Below, in pieces: positions 44,471-53,442 of a stretch of DNA of 64,000 nucleotides (positions are counted from its first letter, which is position 1; every line of letters starts with the position of its first letter). The stretch comes from JAQVOO01 sp964524755 (GTDB lineage Bacteria > Spirochaetota > Spirochaetia > Sphaerochaetales > Sphaerochaetaceae). Made by a program: the position numbers and the translations under genes. Where the stretch lies: NCBI GenBank assembly GCA_964524755.1, contig CAZGDR010000001.1, forward strand, positions 46,294-110,293, given 5' to 3'. The notes under the pieces are model-generated. The model saw only the letters and a program-made list of their open reading frames with translations. It had not been told where the DNA came from and ran no database searches.

Positions 44471-44893
44471 TTATGCGGAGCAGGTAGGACATTCTCCGGT
44501 AATGTTAATTTGTACATCATGCATATGGTAGCCGCCTGGCACCTGGATATATGGAAAATTAACACTATGTAAATCATTTACATGACCACACGCAGTACAT
44601 TTGAAGTGGATATGATTATTCATGTTGGCATCGTAGCGCATTTCATTTTTCTCGATGGCTATCCGTTGCACAATATCTTTACTACATAATAAATGTAATA
44701 CGTTGTAGACTGTCGTCCTTGAGATTGAAGACATGGTATCTTTCAGGTCTCCGTAAATTTCATCGGCTGTAGGGTGGACTGGATTGTCTAAAAGATAGCG
44801 ATACACTGCTACTCGGTGAGTAAGCGGCCGTACACCATGCTTTAACAAAATCTCTTTTTCATCGCTACGCTCAATTTTATCCATTCTTACCAT
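44471..44893 (-). CDS. Fur-family regulator, PerR-like
   Basis: 140 residues: winged-helix N-terminus (PLTHRVAVYRYLLDNPVHPTADEIY, SRTTVYNVLHLL) and a metal-binding C-terminus with NHIHFKC, CTAC and the second pair CPTC, the structural zinc site. The His in NPVHPTA and the Asp in MRYD match PerR regulatory positions, so a peroxide sensor is more likely than Fur or Zur, but this is inference. GGGGGAG is 9 bases before ATG. No catalase or peroxidase gene lies next to it. Confidence 0.8.
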   Translation of the reverse strand: MVRMDKIERSDEKEILLKHGVRPLTHRVAVYRYLLDNPVHPTADEIYGDLKDTMSSISRTTVYNVLHLLCSKDIVQRIAIEKNEMRYDANMNNHIHFKCTACGHVNDLHSVNFPYIQVPGGYHMHDVQINITGECPTCSA

Positions 44894-45110
44894 GATTACA
44901 CACTCCCCCTGTTATATAGTTGTTATAGTAGCCATATTCTCTAAAGTGTCAACCTATTCCATTCAGTCGTATTATTCTATATTAGCGTTGAAGAATACCA
45001 CGATTCCTGCACTTAAACAAACTAGTATATCTGAGATTGCTCAGTTCCTTCGCCAAACACCTTCTCTGTTTACCTCGAGTATACTATAGTGGAATCTAAA
45101 GGAGGTAGAT

Positions 45111-45560
45111 GTGCGAAAATTTAATTGCTATGTGTTTGCCCTATTTTTGCTCATGAACGGTATTATCCTCACCTCCTGTGTTTCCAATCGTGTTGCCGAG
45201 CAGTCACAAACAATCCTTTATCAGGTTATCTCTGGAACAGTCATGTACCCAAATAATCTCTATTTCCCTACCCGCGTACGAATGGAAATCAACCTTACTG
45301 CTGAAAATCTTTCCACGCAAGAACAAATCCAGCTGGTAAGCCAAAGTATACGCAATCCGCAAAGATTTCCGGTCAATTTTATCCTCCGTTATGATCCCAA
45401 TGATATCATTCACTCTTTTGAATACTCTATAATCGTAAAGTTATATCGAGAACTGGAAGAAGACCCCTATCTGGTCAGTCCGGCGATTGTGCTACCAGCC
45501 CTCACCGGTGATGAAAACCTCATCATCGAATTGCACCCGTTTATGAATACTATTAGATAA
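45111..45560 (+). CDS. YbaY/YscW-like lipoprotein
   Basis: 149 residues with a lipoprotein signal peptide: hydrophobic stretch then LTSC, lipidation at Cys 23. The mature part matches the YbaY/YscW beta-sandwich pattern: VISGTVMYPNN, RVRMEINL, QSIRNPQRFPVNFILRYDP and a SIIVKLYRE strand. GTG start with AAAGGAGG upstream. Function in this family is poorly defined. A TATAGT box lies shortly upstream, with a poor -35. Confidence 0.7.
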   Translation: MRKFNCYVFALFLLMNGIILTSCVSNRVAEQSQTILYQVISGTVMYPNNLYFPTRVRMEINLTAENLSTQEQIQLVSQSIRNPQRFPVNFILRYDPNDIIHSFEYSIIVKLYRELEEDPYLVSPAIVLPALTGDENLIIELHPFMNTIR

Positions 45561-45582
45561 TCAAAGAAACTCCCCTTTTGGT

Positions 45583-45632
45583 GCATAAATATACAGCAAA
45601 GGGTTGCATTTATTTTATCTTTATGCAATATT
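45583..45632 (+). promoter_or_regulatory. argG promoter with ARG-box-like operators
   Basis: TGCATAAATATACA (45583-45596) fits the ARG-box core TGNATWWWWATNCA at every position. A second, weaker palindrome begins TTGCAT at 45604 and ends ATGCAA at 45628; its start is 22 bases from the first box. TTGCAT (45604-45609) and AATATT (45627-45632), 17 bases apart, can serve as promoter, so the second site would cover it. Confidence 0.6.
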
Positions 45633-45680
45633 CCCCCTATTAGGTGAGTATATATACGAAGAATAGAGTGAGGTAACACT

Positions 45681-46925
45681 ATGGGAAAAGAAAAAGTAAT
45701 TTTAGCATATAGTGGTGGGCTGGACACTTCCGTCATTTTAAAATGGCTGGTAAACAAAGGATTTGATGTCGTTGCTTATGTGGCTAATGTAGGACAGGAT
45801 GAAGATTTTATAGCTATCGAAAAGAAGGCCTACGCCACAGGTGCCTCTAAGGTCTATGTGGAAGACCTCCGTGAAGAACTCGTTACAGACTACATTTTCC
45901 ATGCTTTGAAAGCTAATGCTGTCTATGAAGGTAAATACTTGCTTGGTACTTCTATCGCCCGCCCCATCATTGCCAAAAGACATATTGAAATAGCCCAGCA
46001 AGAAGGGACGCTCTATGTTGCCCATGGTGCTACCGGGAAAGGCAACGACCAAGTACGCTTTGAATTTGGCTATTACGCTCTGATGCCTGAGGTGAAAATC
46101 ATTTCACCTTGGAAAGATCCTGAATGGTTGAGCCAATTTGAAGGCCGATCAGATATGATTGCCTATGCGAAAAAATATGATATCCCCATAAAAGCATCGA
46201 CCAAGAAACCCTACAGTGAAGATGAAAATGTGCTACACATCAGTCATGAAGCTGGTATCTTAGAAGATCCTGCTCTACGCTGTCCTCCTGAAGTTTTTTC
46301 ACATACCCTTTCACCAAAGGATGCTCCAGATGAAGAGACTGTCTTAGCCATAGATTTTGAGGATGGTATCCCCGTAAAAGTAACTAATGAAAATGATGGA
46401 ACTGTAGTTTCTGATCCTCTAGAAATGTTCCTCTATCTAAATAAGATTGGTCATGATAATGCGGTAGGTCGAGTCGATATGGTGGAAAACAGATATATCG
46501 GCATCAAAAGCCGCGGTGTTTATGAGACCCCTGGTGGTACGATCCTCTGGTTTGCTCACCGAGATCTTGAAGGTATTTGTATGGATAAAGAGGTGATGCA
46601 CCTCAGAGATATGCTGATGCCTAAATTTGCTGAGCTCATCTATAATGGATATTGGTTTAGCCCAGAGTTTGACTTTCTCTCAGCCGCTTTCAATAAGAGT
46701 CAGGAACTTATTACTGGGACGGCTAAGGTAGCCATCTATAAGGGGAATCTTATAGGTGCGGGCGTAACAAGTCCCTATTCGCTCTATAATGAAGCCTTAG
46801 GCAGCATGGAGGTGGCAGGAGGCTACCAGCCGGTAGATTGTAAAGGATTTATCAACATTAACAGTATTCGACTACAGGCACACCATTATTGGCTGAAGGC
46901 TAAGGCTTTAGACTCAGCGACCTGA
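45681..46925 (+). CDS. argG: argininosuccinate synthase
   Basis: Joins citrulline and aspartate in arginine synthesis using ATP. 414 residues with the PP-motif VILAYSGGLDTSVILKWL at the N-terminus, GATGKGNDQVRFE near residue 115 and IGIKSRGVYETPGG. GAGG precedes ATG. It stands alone; argH is not in the window. ARG-box-like sites upstream suggest ArgR control. Overlaps the convergent arsR gene by 12 bases. Confidence 0.96.
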   Translation: MGKEKVILAYSGGLDTSVILKWLVNKGFDVVAYVANVGQDEDFIAIEKKAYATGASKVYVEDLREELVTDYIFHALKANAVYEGKYLLGTSIARPIIAKRHIEIAQQEGTLYVAHGATGKGNDQVRFEFGYYALMPEVKIISPWKDPEWLSQFEGRSDMIAYAKKYDIPIKASTKKPYSEDENVLHISHEAGILEDPALRCPPEVFSHTLSPKDAPDEETVLAIDFEDGIPVKVTNENDGTVVSDPLEMFLYLNKIGHDNAVGRVDMVENRYIGIKSRGVYETPGGTILWFAHRDLEGICMDKEVMHLRDMLMPKFAELIYNGYWFSPEFDFLSAAFNKSQELITGTAKVAIYKGNLIGAGVTSPYSLYNEALGSMEVAGGYQPVDCKGFININSIRLQAHHYWLKAKALDSAT

Positions 46926-47249
46926 GAAAGATTCCTCATAGTGCTCAACCCCCATCGAAAGGATGCGAGCAATATGATTGTCGTTTAGACTATAATATAT
47001 ACTACGGCCTTCCTTGCGGTGTCGCACGAGGCGAGAGGCGCGTAATAATTTTAACTGTTGACTGATAGTTGATTGGTTCATATGCAGGGTTTCTGCAATT
47101 TTATTGACAGGAAGTTCCCCCTGTTCGAGGAGAAACAATATTTTCAATCGAGTAGAATCACCAAAGACTTTGAAAAAATCTGCAATATCTGCAACTTCTT
47201 CATCCAAAGGAATTGTGGCTGAAAGATTGTTCATATCCTGTGTACCCAT
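46914..47249 (-). CDS. ArsR/SmtB-family metal-sensing repressor (alpha-5 zinc site)
   Basis: 111 residues with winged-helix HTH (STRLKILFLLEQGELPVNKI, MNQSTISQQLKLLRASRLV). The last helix reads DNHIARILSMGVEHYEE, an exact D-x-H-x10-H-x2-E motif, the alpha-5 site of Zn/Co sensors such as SmtB and CzrA. No cysteines occur in alpha-3, so arsenic or cadmium sensing there is unlikely. ATG 47249 has no ribosome-binding site but a promoter ends six bases before it. No metal gene adjoins; the likely target is the ATPase at 100-2190. Confidence 0.85.
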   Translation of the reverse strand: MGTQDMNNLSATIPLDEEVADIADFFKVFGDSTRLKILFLLEQGELPVNKIAETLHMNQSTISQQLKLLRASRLVRHRKEGRSIYYSLNDNHIARILSMGVEHYEESFSGR

Positions 47250-47255
47250 GCGACA

Positions 47256-47284
47256 AATCTACCATATCGGTAAGGGATAAGCAA
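47256..47284 (-). promoter_or_regulatory. arsR promoter predicting a leaderless mRNA
   Basis: On the minus strand TTGCTT (47284-47279), 17 bases, TAGATT (47261-47256), then 6 bases to ATG 47249, so transcription should begin at the A of the start codon. Confidence 0.5.
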
Positions 47285-47356
47285 TAAAGTTATTATGTTC
47301 TCAAAATTGAAAAATTAGGCTACCATACTAGCATAACAATACTGAGGAGGATTCAG

Positions 47357-48253
47357 ATGGATAATACAAGTAATAAGCCAGTTGTTGGCTGGGTAGGAAC
47401 CGGTGTAATGGGACGCTGGATGTGCCAACACATCTTACCACTAGCCTCTCAGATGTATGTGTGTAATCGCACTAAGGCTAAAACCAAAGAGTTAGTTGCT
47501 CAAGGTGCAATTGCAGTTGACACCCCTCAGGAAGTTGCCCAGCATGCTTCAATTATATTTACCATTGTGGGACACCCTTCTGATGTAGAAGAGGTCTATT
47601 TTGGTCCTCAAGGGTTATTAAACCACGCTCAAGAAGGGTCTACTTTCGTTGATATGACTACCACAAAGCCCTCTTTGGCGCTCCGTATTTATGAGGCTGC
47701 CCAAGCAAAAGGGTGTTATAGTATTGACGCCCCTGTCTCAGGTGGTGATGTGGGCGCACGTTTAGCAAAACTCTCAATCATGGCTGGTGGAGATCAAGCA
47801 ACCTACACAGCAATGACCCCCTTCTTTGAAAAAATGAGCGCATCAAGTCGGTTACAAGGGCCTCCTGGTGCAGGACAACATACCAAAATGTGCAACCAGA
47901 TTGTTATTGCCGGAACCATGATTGGGGTCTGTGAATCTCTCCTCTACGCCCAAAAAGCGGGATTAGATGGAGAAACCCTTGTAGAAACTATCAGTAAAGG
48001 GGCAGCCGGTTGCTGGACGCTGGACAATCTTGCTCCGCGTATGCTAAAAGGTGATTTCAATCCAGGGTTTATGATTGACCATTTTATAAAAGATATGGGA
48101 ATTGCTCTGGAAGAGAGTAAGCAGATGGGAATTGCCCTCCCTGGCCTCGCTTTAGTAGAACAATTATATATTTCGTTACAAGGCGCAGGTAAGGGTAAAC
48201 TAGGAACCCAGGCATTACTGCAAGCGCTTAGTAAGTTAAACGCCGTCGAATGA
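47357..48253 (+). CDS. beta-hydroxyacid dehydrogenase (3-hydroxyisobutyrate dehydrogenase family)
   Basis: 298 residues. N-terminal NAD(P)-binding GWVGTGVMGRWMC, substrate-binding DAPVSGGDVGAR near residue 120 and GAGQHTKMCNQ with the catalytic Lys near residue 175. Could be a 3-hydroxyisobutyrate, tartronate-semialdehyde or glyoxylate/succinic-semialdehyde reductase; sequence motifs do not separate these. GAGGAGG precedes ATG. Citrate synthase follows after 25 bases, so a link to organic-acid metabolism is likely. Confidence 0.85.
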   Translation: MDNTSNKPVVGWVGTGVMGRWMCQHILPLASQMYVCNRTKAKTKELVAQGAIAVDTPQEVAQHASIIFTIVGHPSDVEEVYFGPQGLLNHAQEGSTFVDMTTTKPSLALRIYEAAQAKGCYSIDAPVSGGDVGARLAKLSIMAGGDQATYTAMTPFFEKMSASSRLQGPPGAGQHTKMCNQIVIAGTMIGVCESLLYAQKAGLDGETLVETISKGAAGCWTLDNLAPRMLKGDFNPGFMIDHFIKDMGIALEESKQMGIALPGLALVEQLYISLQGAGKGKLGTQALLQALSKLNAVE

Positions 48254-48278
48254 AAAGCATCTAGAGCGAGGAGGAGTT

Positions 48279-49577
48279 ATGGAAATAAACAAAGAATTTG
48301 CGACATTGAGTCTTCCTGATATGGACCCCATCCAGGTTCCAGTAATAACCGATAGTATGGGAGAGAAATCGATTGATGTGCGTGGATTGCGTAAACAAAC
48401 TGGTTATATTACCTATGACCCCGGATTCGTGAATACGGGGAGTTGTACCAGTTCTATTTGTTATATAAACGGAGAAGAAGGTGTCCTCCGTTACCGCGGA
48501 TATGATATCGAAGATTTGGTTGAAAACTGTGACTTTGTAGAAGTGGCCTATTTGTTGATCAAGGGAGAGTTGCCTAACCCCATAGAACGTAAACGCTATG
48601 CTGAGCTGCTCAATAAGGAATCGATGCTCCATTTTGACATGCAAAGTTTTTTCCGAGGATATCCTTTTGATGCCCACCCTATGTCGATACTCGCCGCCAT
48701 GTCGGTCTCACTATCAGCTTTTTATCCCGAAATGGACGATATAGATCCCGAAAAACAAGTTGACTTCGCTGTCACACGTTTAGTATCAAAACTGCGAACT
48801 ATTACCGCATTCACCTACCGACAAATGCAGGGTGAAGACTTTGTGAACCCCTCCTATAAATATAGTTATGGTGAAAACTTTCTCAATATGATGTTTAAGA
48901 CTCCGGTCAATGATTACCAAATTAATCCATTACATGTGAAAGCTCTTAACCAATTACTTATTCTGCACGCCGACCATGAACAGAACTGTTCAACTACAGC
49001 AGTTCGGCTCATTGCTAGCAGCGGAGCAAACTTGTATGCCTCAATATCGGCAGGAATCTGTGCTTTGTGGGGTCACAAACATGGAGGCGCTAATCAAGCC
49101 GTCATCGAAATGCTTGAGACTGCAATTGCCAATGGATGGAGTGCACAAGATATTGTAGAAATGGCTAAACAGAAAGAAAATCATTTCCTTCTCATGGGTT
49201 TTGGACACCGTGTCTATAAAACTTATGATCCTCGCTCTAAAATAGCCAAGCGGCTATCCCAGGAAGTTATGGCTCAAAACGGTAAGCCTGACCCTCTCCT
49301 CGAATTAGCTTTAGAACTGGAAGAGGTTGCTGTTAAGGATGAATATTTTCTAGAACGCAGTCTGTATCCGAATGTCGACTTTTATACTGGACTTATTTTT
49401 AGGAGAATTGGTATCCCCACCAACATGTTTACCTGTATGTTCGCCATGGGAAGACTCCCTGGATGGATCGCCCACTGGTTGGAGTGGACCCAAGATCCAT
49501 ATGGTAAAATTGGCCGCCCCAGACAAGTCTATGACGGCCCTAATGCTCGTAAAGTCAAACATATAGATAAGCGTTAA
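48279..49577 (+). CDS. gltA: citrate synthase
   Basis: 432 residues. LRYRGYDIEDLVENCDFVEVAY at the N-terminus, HADHEQNCSTTAVR with the catalytic His, GHKHGGAN and GFGHRVYKTYDPR, and the Asp in the PNVDFYTG segment, the set expected for an active type II-like enzyme. AGGAGG precedes ATG. Probably co-transcribed with the dehydrogenase upstream and convergent with aconitase, the next enzyme in the pathway. Confidence 0.96.
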   Translation: MEINKEFATLSLPDMDPIQVPVITDSMGEKSIDVRGLRKQTGYITYDPGFVNTGSCTSSICYINGEEGVLRYRGYDIEDLVENCDFVEVAYLLIKGELPNPIERKRYAELLNKESMLHFDMQSFFRGYPFDAHPMSILAAMSVSLSAFYPEMDDIDPEKQVDFAVTRLVSKLRTITAFTYRQMQGEDFVNPSYKYSYGENFLNMMFKTPVNDYQINPLHVKALNQLLILHADHEQNCSTTAVRLIASSGANLYASISAGICALWGHKHGGANQAVIEMLETAIANGWSAQDIVEMAKQKENHFLLMGFGHRVYKTYDPRSKIAKRLSQEVMAQNGKPDPLLELALELEEVAVKDEYFLERSLYPNVDFYTGLIFRRIGIPTNMFTCMFAMGRLPGWIAHWLEWTQDPYGKIGRPRQVYDGPNARKVKHIDKR

Positions 49578-49585
49578 CACTTACA

Positions 49586-49612
49586 GAACCCCACATACTC
49601 GATGTGGGGTTC
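49586..49612. terminator. hairpin between citrate synthase and aconitase genes
   Basis: GAACCCCACAT and ATGTGGGGTTC form 11 perfect pairs around a 5-base loop in the short gap between convergent genes. T tracts are weak on both sides. Confidence 0.75.
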
Positions 49613-49617
49613 ATACG

Positions 49618-51570
49618 TTAAAGAGTTCGTTTTGTGTAATTTAACAGGCCACCAGCAAGTAAGATATCTACCTGCCGGGCACTGATGTTGGCCCTAGTCT
49701 TAATCTCCTTCTGCTGCGTCTTATTAACTAGTACAATAGGTTTTTGACTCTCTACCATAGCTTTCAGTTGTGTATGGAGTGCCTCTATGTACAGAGAATC
49801 ACCTTGTGCAACCTGTTCATAATCAGCTTCAGAAATAAACTCCAGAGGGAGAATGCCAAAATTGCAGAGATTCGCCTGATGGATCCTTTCAAATGAGATT
49901 GCTAAAACTACTCGTACCCCTAAGTACATAGGACAAATTGCCGCATGCTCACGACTCGACCCCTGCCCATATGATTCTCCAGCCACCACCATATTAGCCA
50001 ACTCTTTCTTTTGGTTCTCTTGGGCTCTATCATGGAAGGTAGGATCTACTCCTTCAAACGTATACCGTGCATAGGCGGGAATATTTGAACGATATTTCAA
50101 GCGAGCACCAGCCGGCATAATATGGTCTGTTGTAATTTTATCACCAACTTTTAAGGTACAAACACCTTCAATGGAGGTGGGCAAAGGAGTATTTTTAGGA
50201 GGATCCCCAATATTGGGTCCTCGCAGTACCTCAACGGCAGCACCATTTTCAGGTGGAAAAATAAGCATTCGATCGTCAACGATAAACTGACGTACTTCGA
50301 TAGGTTTGGGGTATGCTATACCATGTTTGCTTAGTGGGTCGGTAAAAGTTCCAGTAATGGCACTGAGAGCTGCCGTTTCGGGGCTGACCAAATAAACTTG
50401 AGCACTCTTTGTACCGCTACGTCCCTCAAAGTTTCTATTATTGGTCCGTAAAGAAACTGCATCTGTCTCTGGGCTCTGATGGTTTCCTATACAAAAGCCA
50501 CAGGCGCTCTCAAGTATTCGAGCACCGGCAAGTATCATCTTTTCTAAAGAACCGTCTTTAGCGAGCATCATCATGACTTCCCGTGATCCAGGAGCGATAC
50601 CTAAACTCACTGTAGGGGCAACACTATGCCCATCCAAGACCTCAGCTACCCGATGTAACTCAGCGTATGAGCTGTTGGTACAACTACCAATAAGCACCTG
50701 CTGAATAGGCATCCCAGCAACCTGTTCTACATTCACAACATTACCTGGTGAGTGGGGAGCAGCAGTTTTAGGAACTACTTTTCCTAGATCTATCGTAAAA
50801 GTACTATCGTAGACAGCATCTTTGTCAGGCGCTAAAGGTCGGTACGTTTGAGAACGGTTTTGGGCTGTTAAAAACTGTTTGGTCACTTCATCGGAGGGAA
50901 AGAGTGAAGTCGTTACACCACATTCTGCACCCATGTTACACATGGTAGCTCGTTCAGGGACACTCAGTGAAGCAACGCCCTCGCCGGTATACTCAAATAC
51001 AGAGTTCACATTCCCTTTCACTCCAAAGTGCTCCAAGACGGTCAGGATAACATCTTTAGCAGTTACCCAAGGGCGCAACTTTCCAGTAAGGTGAATCTCA
51101 ATCACTTTAGGGGCAATGAGGTGGAAAGCCCCCCCTCCCATCGCTACAGCGATATCTAACCCACCGGCACCAATAGCTATCATTCCCAAGCCTCCTCCGG
51201 TAGGAGTGTGGGAATCAGAACCTAGGAGTGTTTTGCCAGGTTCTCCGAACCGTTCTAAATGCACCTGATGGCATATACCGTTTCCAGGACGTGAATAGAT
51301 TATCCCATAACGGGCAGCTACACTTTGCAGGTAGCGATGATCATCTGCATTTTCAAAGCCCACTTGGATGGTGTTGTGGTCTACATAACTCACAGCTAGT
51401 TCATTTTTCACCTGATCGAGTCCCATGGCTTCAAATTGCAAATAGGCCATAGTCCCCGTAGCATCCTGCGTAAGGGTTTGATCAATACGAATTGCAATCT
51501 CGTTTCCGGCTGCAAGAGTTCCTTCAACGATGTGTTCTTGCAATATCTTGTATGTTAAGGAAGAGCTCAT
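49618..51570 (-). CDS. aconitate hydratase (short, Aquifex-type)
   Basis: Isomerises citrate to isocitrate with a 4Fe-4S cluster. 650 residues, shorter than AcnA (about 890), matching the compact form. LGSDSHTPTGGGLGMIAIG near residue 115, the cluster cysteines in GSCTNS and CGFCIGNHQSP, and GQGSSREHAA in the C-terminal swivel domain are present. AAGGAG before ATG. No isocitrate dehydrogenase gene in the window. Homoaconitase or isopropylmalate activity is less likely given citrate synthase next door. Confidence 0.92.
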   Translation of the reverse strand: MSSSLTYKILQEHIVEGTLAAGNEIAIRIDQTLTQDATGTMAYLQFEAMGLDQVKNELAVSYVDHNTIQVGFENADDHRYLQSVAARYGIIYSRPGNGICHQVHLERFGEPGKTLLGSDSHTPTGGGLGMIAIGAGGLDIAVAMGGGAFHLIAPKVIEIHLTGKLRPWVTAKDVILTVLEHFGVKGNVNSVFEYTGEGVASLSVPERATMCNMGAECGVTTSLFPSDEVTKQFLTAQNRSQTYRPLAPDKDAVYDSTFTIDLGKVVPKTAAPHSPGNVVNVEQVAGMPIQQVLIGSCTNSSYAELHRVAEVLDGHSVAPTVSLGIAPGSREVMMMLAKDGSLEKMILAGARILESACGFCIGNHQSPETDAVSLRTNNRNFEGRSGTKSAQVYLVSPETAALSAITGTFTDPLSKHGIAYPKPIEVRQFIVDDRMLIFPPENGAAVEVLRGPNIGDPPKNTPLPTSIEGVCTLKVGDKITTDHIMPAGARLKYRSNIPAYARYTFEGVDPTFHDRAQENQKKELANMVVAGESYGQGSSREHAAICPMYLGVRVVLAISFERIHQANLCNFGILPLEFISEADYEQVAQGDSLYIEALHTQLKAMVESQKPIVLVNKTQQKEIKTRANISARQVDILLAGGLLNYTKRTL

Positions 51571-51620
51571 ACATAACTCCTTGTAATGGTATAGTAACTA
51601 TCATGCATAAAAGACAATTA

Positions 51621-52811
51621 TTAGTATAGAGCTGAGCGTTGACCAATTTTAAATATATGCGTCACTACACCTACCATGAAAGGAACGGCAACTAACAAGG
51701 AGCATCCATATAATACACTGGGAAAATTGAGGTTTTGGTAGATAGTACCCCCTAAGATTGATCCAACGATGGTCCCTACTGTCAATAACATTTCATGAAT
51801 CATCATCCGTTTTGAGCGGTGTAGGCTGCCAGATGCTCCATGGAAAATACTAAAAGCATAGGTCATCGCAAATACTATTCCAAAGGCGACAAAGAAGAGG
51901 GAATAATGGAAAAAAGAGGTAGCTAACGTCCCCAAAAGACAAATTCCCACAACAAGTAATTGGACAACAAGAACTAGCGGCCGATTAAAGTGCCACCAAC
52001 TCGTTTTACCCATCACCACAAACATTCCTACGGTACTAACGCCTCGAATCAGGAGTAAGGCCCCTACCGCAGCCTCTGAGAAGGGAAGATTATCCATTGC
52101 ATGCAACGGATAGATGGTTAAGATAACTGCTAAGGCAGCATACACAGTGAGTACTCCCGCCCAAGAAAGAAACCGTAAAGGGGTACTTTGATCTTCTCCC
52201 TCTGACTGCTGTATATTCTGAAATTCCGAGACCACAGCTCGTATGGATGGAATGGCCAAGGTCGAAATAGCCAGTAGCAAAAAAACAAGGGCAAAGAGAA
52301 TTATTGAAGCTACAAGGGGAGCTCGGGTAGCAGTTCCCACTAACACCCCAGTGAGTAGTGGAGAGGTTGCAGCTCCAAGACTCCAAGAGACATTAAAAGA
52401 ACTAGTGGCTTTGTTTAATGCCCTTCCCTCTTTACCCCGAGTAATCCAAGCGGCTAGTTGTGGCCACAGAAAAGACATAGCTGCGCCATACCCCACTAAA
52501 GCTATAAAAGCGATAGTAATTGAATTGGTATACATCACCATGCCAATTGAAACAGCCATGCCGAGCATGGAGAAGTTTACACTCTGGCGCGGTTTTAAGC
52601 GTGAGGCAAGGGGGCCTAAGGCTAAACAGCAAATAAAATAGGTAAAGGTATAGATGGCAGCTGAAACTCCAACCATCTGCGCCGAGAGGTTAAATTGTAA
52701 GCGCATATGATAAACTAAAGCCAAGTTTGCCATTGATATAGCGAACTGGGCCAGGAAAGAGGCTGAGCTAAGAATTCTTGATTGCAACTGTACACTTTTA
52801 TGGAATGCCAT
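51621..52811 (-). CDS. major facilitator superfamily transporter
   Basis: 396 residues from ATG 52811 with about twelve membrane segments. A loop after segment 2 has LASRLKPRQS, resembling the MFS GxLaDrxGRR motif. Central cytoplasmic loop near residue 190 is acidic (SEGEDQS). Substrate unknown. The ATG lacks a ribosome-binding site; TTGTCT/TACAAC with a 17-base spacer ends seven bases before it, so the mRNA is probably leaderless. Confidence 0.8.
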   Translation of the reverse strand: MAFHKSVQLQSRILSSASFLAQFAISMANLALVYHMRLQFNLSAQMVGVSAAIYTFTYFICCLALGPLASRLKPRQSVNFSMLGMAVSIGMVMYTNSITIAFIALVGYGAAMSFLWPQLAAWITRGKEGRALNKATSSFNVSWSLGAATSPLLTGVLVGTATRAPLVASIILFALVFLLLAISTLAIPSIRAVVSEFQNIQQSEGEDQSTPLRFLSWAGVLTVYAALAVILTIYPLHAMDNLPFSEAAVGALLLIRGVSTVGMFVVMGKTSWWHFNRPLVLVVQLLVVGICLLGTLATSFFHYSLFFVAFGIVFAMTYAFSIFHGASGSLHRSKRMMIHEMLLTVGTIVGSILGGTIYQNLNFPSVLYGCSLLVAVPFMVGVVTHIFKIGQRSALY

Positions 52812-52818
52812 AAGCCTA

Positions 52819-52847
52819 GTTGTACAGAGAATTTTCAACTCAGACAA
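52819..52847 (-). promoter_or_regulatory. MFS gene promoter predicting a leaderless mRNA
   Basis: On the minus strand TTGTCT (52847-52842), 17 bases, TACAAC (52824-52819), then 7 bases to ATG 52811. Its -35 box is 28 bases from the -35 box of the divergent DUF212 promoter. Confidence 0.5.
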
Positions 52848-52875
52848 GAGTAAAACCCATTAAGGCATAACTGTA

Positions 52876-52904
52876 TTGCAGAAATCATGGTAAAACAGTA
52901 AAGT
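52876..52904 (+). promoter_or_regulatory. DUF212 gene promoter predicting a leaderless mRNA
   Basis: TTGCAG (52876-52881), 17 bases, TAAAGT (52899-52904), then 6 bases to ATG 52911. No Shine-Dalgarno sequence. Confidence 0.6.
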
Positions 52905-52910
52905 ACAGAT

Positions 52911-53360
52911 ATGGAGATACTTCTTTCAAATAGACCGTTACTTGCGGCTTTAGCAGCTGCTTTTATTACTCAATTTCTAAAACCATTCTTACTGTGGCCA
53001 ATTGAAAGAAAATTTCATGCGGAACTTTTTGTAAGTACCGGAGGTATGCCCTCTTCCCATACCTCGATGGTGGTAGCACTCTGCACGAGTATTCTTATTA
53101 CAGAAGGGGTCCAGAGTCTCGCCTTTGCCATATCGTTAACCTTTAGTTTGATTACTATGCATGATGCTATGGGAATCCGTAGAGCCGCTGGTAAACAAGC
53201 CAAAGTAATTAATGATTGGAGCCGCATCTTGACCCAAATCCATGAAGATGGCCAATTCACCCCCGAAAACCTTAAAACTATGCTTGGTCATAGTTTCATG
53301 CAAGTTTTAGGGGGGACCGTAATAGGACTTCTCGCCGGATTTATTATCACTCTGGCTTAG
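52911..53360 (+). CDS. DUF212/YuiD-like divergent PAP2-family membrane protein
   Basis: 149 residues with four hydrophobic segments. STGGMPSSHTSMVVAL and the MHDAMGIRRAAGKQA segment are the signature of the divergent PAP2 (acid phosphatase/vanadium haloperoxidase-related) family. The PSSH motif resembles the catalytic part of PAP2 phosphatases, so a lipid-phosphate role is possible, but activity in this family is unproven. Probably leaderless. Confidence 0.88.
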   Translation: MEILLSNRPLLAALAAAFITQFLKPFLLWPIERKFHAELFVSTGGMPSSHTSMVVALCTSILITEGVQSLAFAISLTFSLITMHDAMGIRRAAGKQAKVINDWSRILTQIHEDGQFTPENLKTMLGHSFMQVLGGTVIGLLAGFIITLA

Positions 53361-53410
53361 TGAATAATTATACAAACATTGTTGACATTCTTTGCATAAT
53401 TATGTAAATT
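53361..53410 (+). promoter_or_regulatory. ABC transporter promoter with two ARG-box-like operators
   Basis: TTGACA (53382-53387), 17 bases, TAAATT (53405-53410). TGAATAATTATACA (53361-53374) fits TGNATWWWWATNCA at all positions; TGCATAATTATGTA (53393-53406) misses one and lies inside the promoter spacer. The two are 32 bases apart, three helical turns. Both resemble the argG site. Confidence 0.65.
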
Positions 53411-53442
53411 CTAGCAATCTGTTCTATACCTTGGAGGTTGCT

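Noticed and set aside
44900..44945. PerR box upstream of the Fur-family gene
   Set aside because: Only loose TATAA-like repeats are present; they do not form the TTATAATNATTATAA palindrome.
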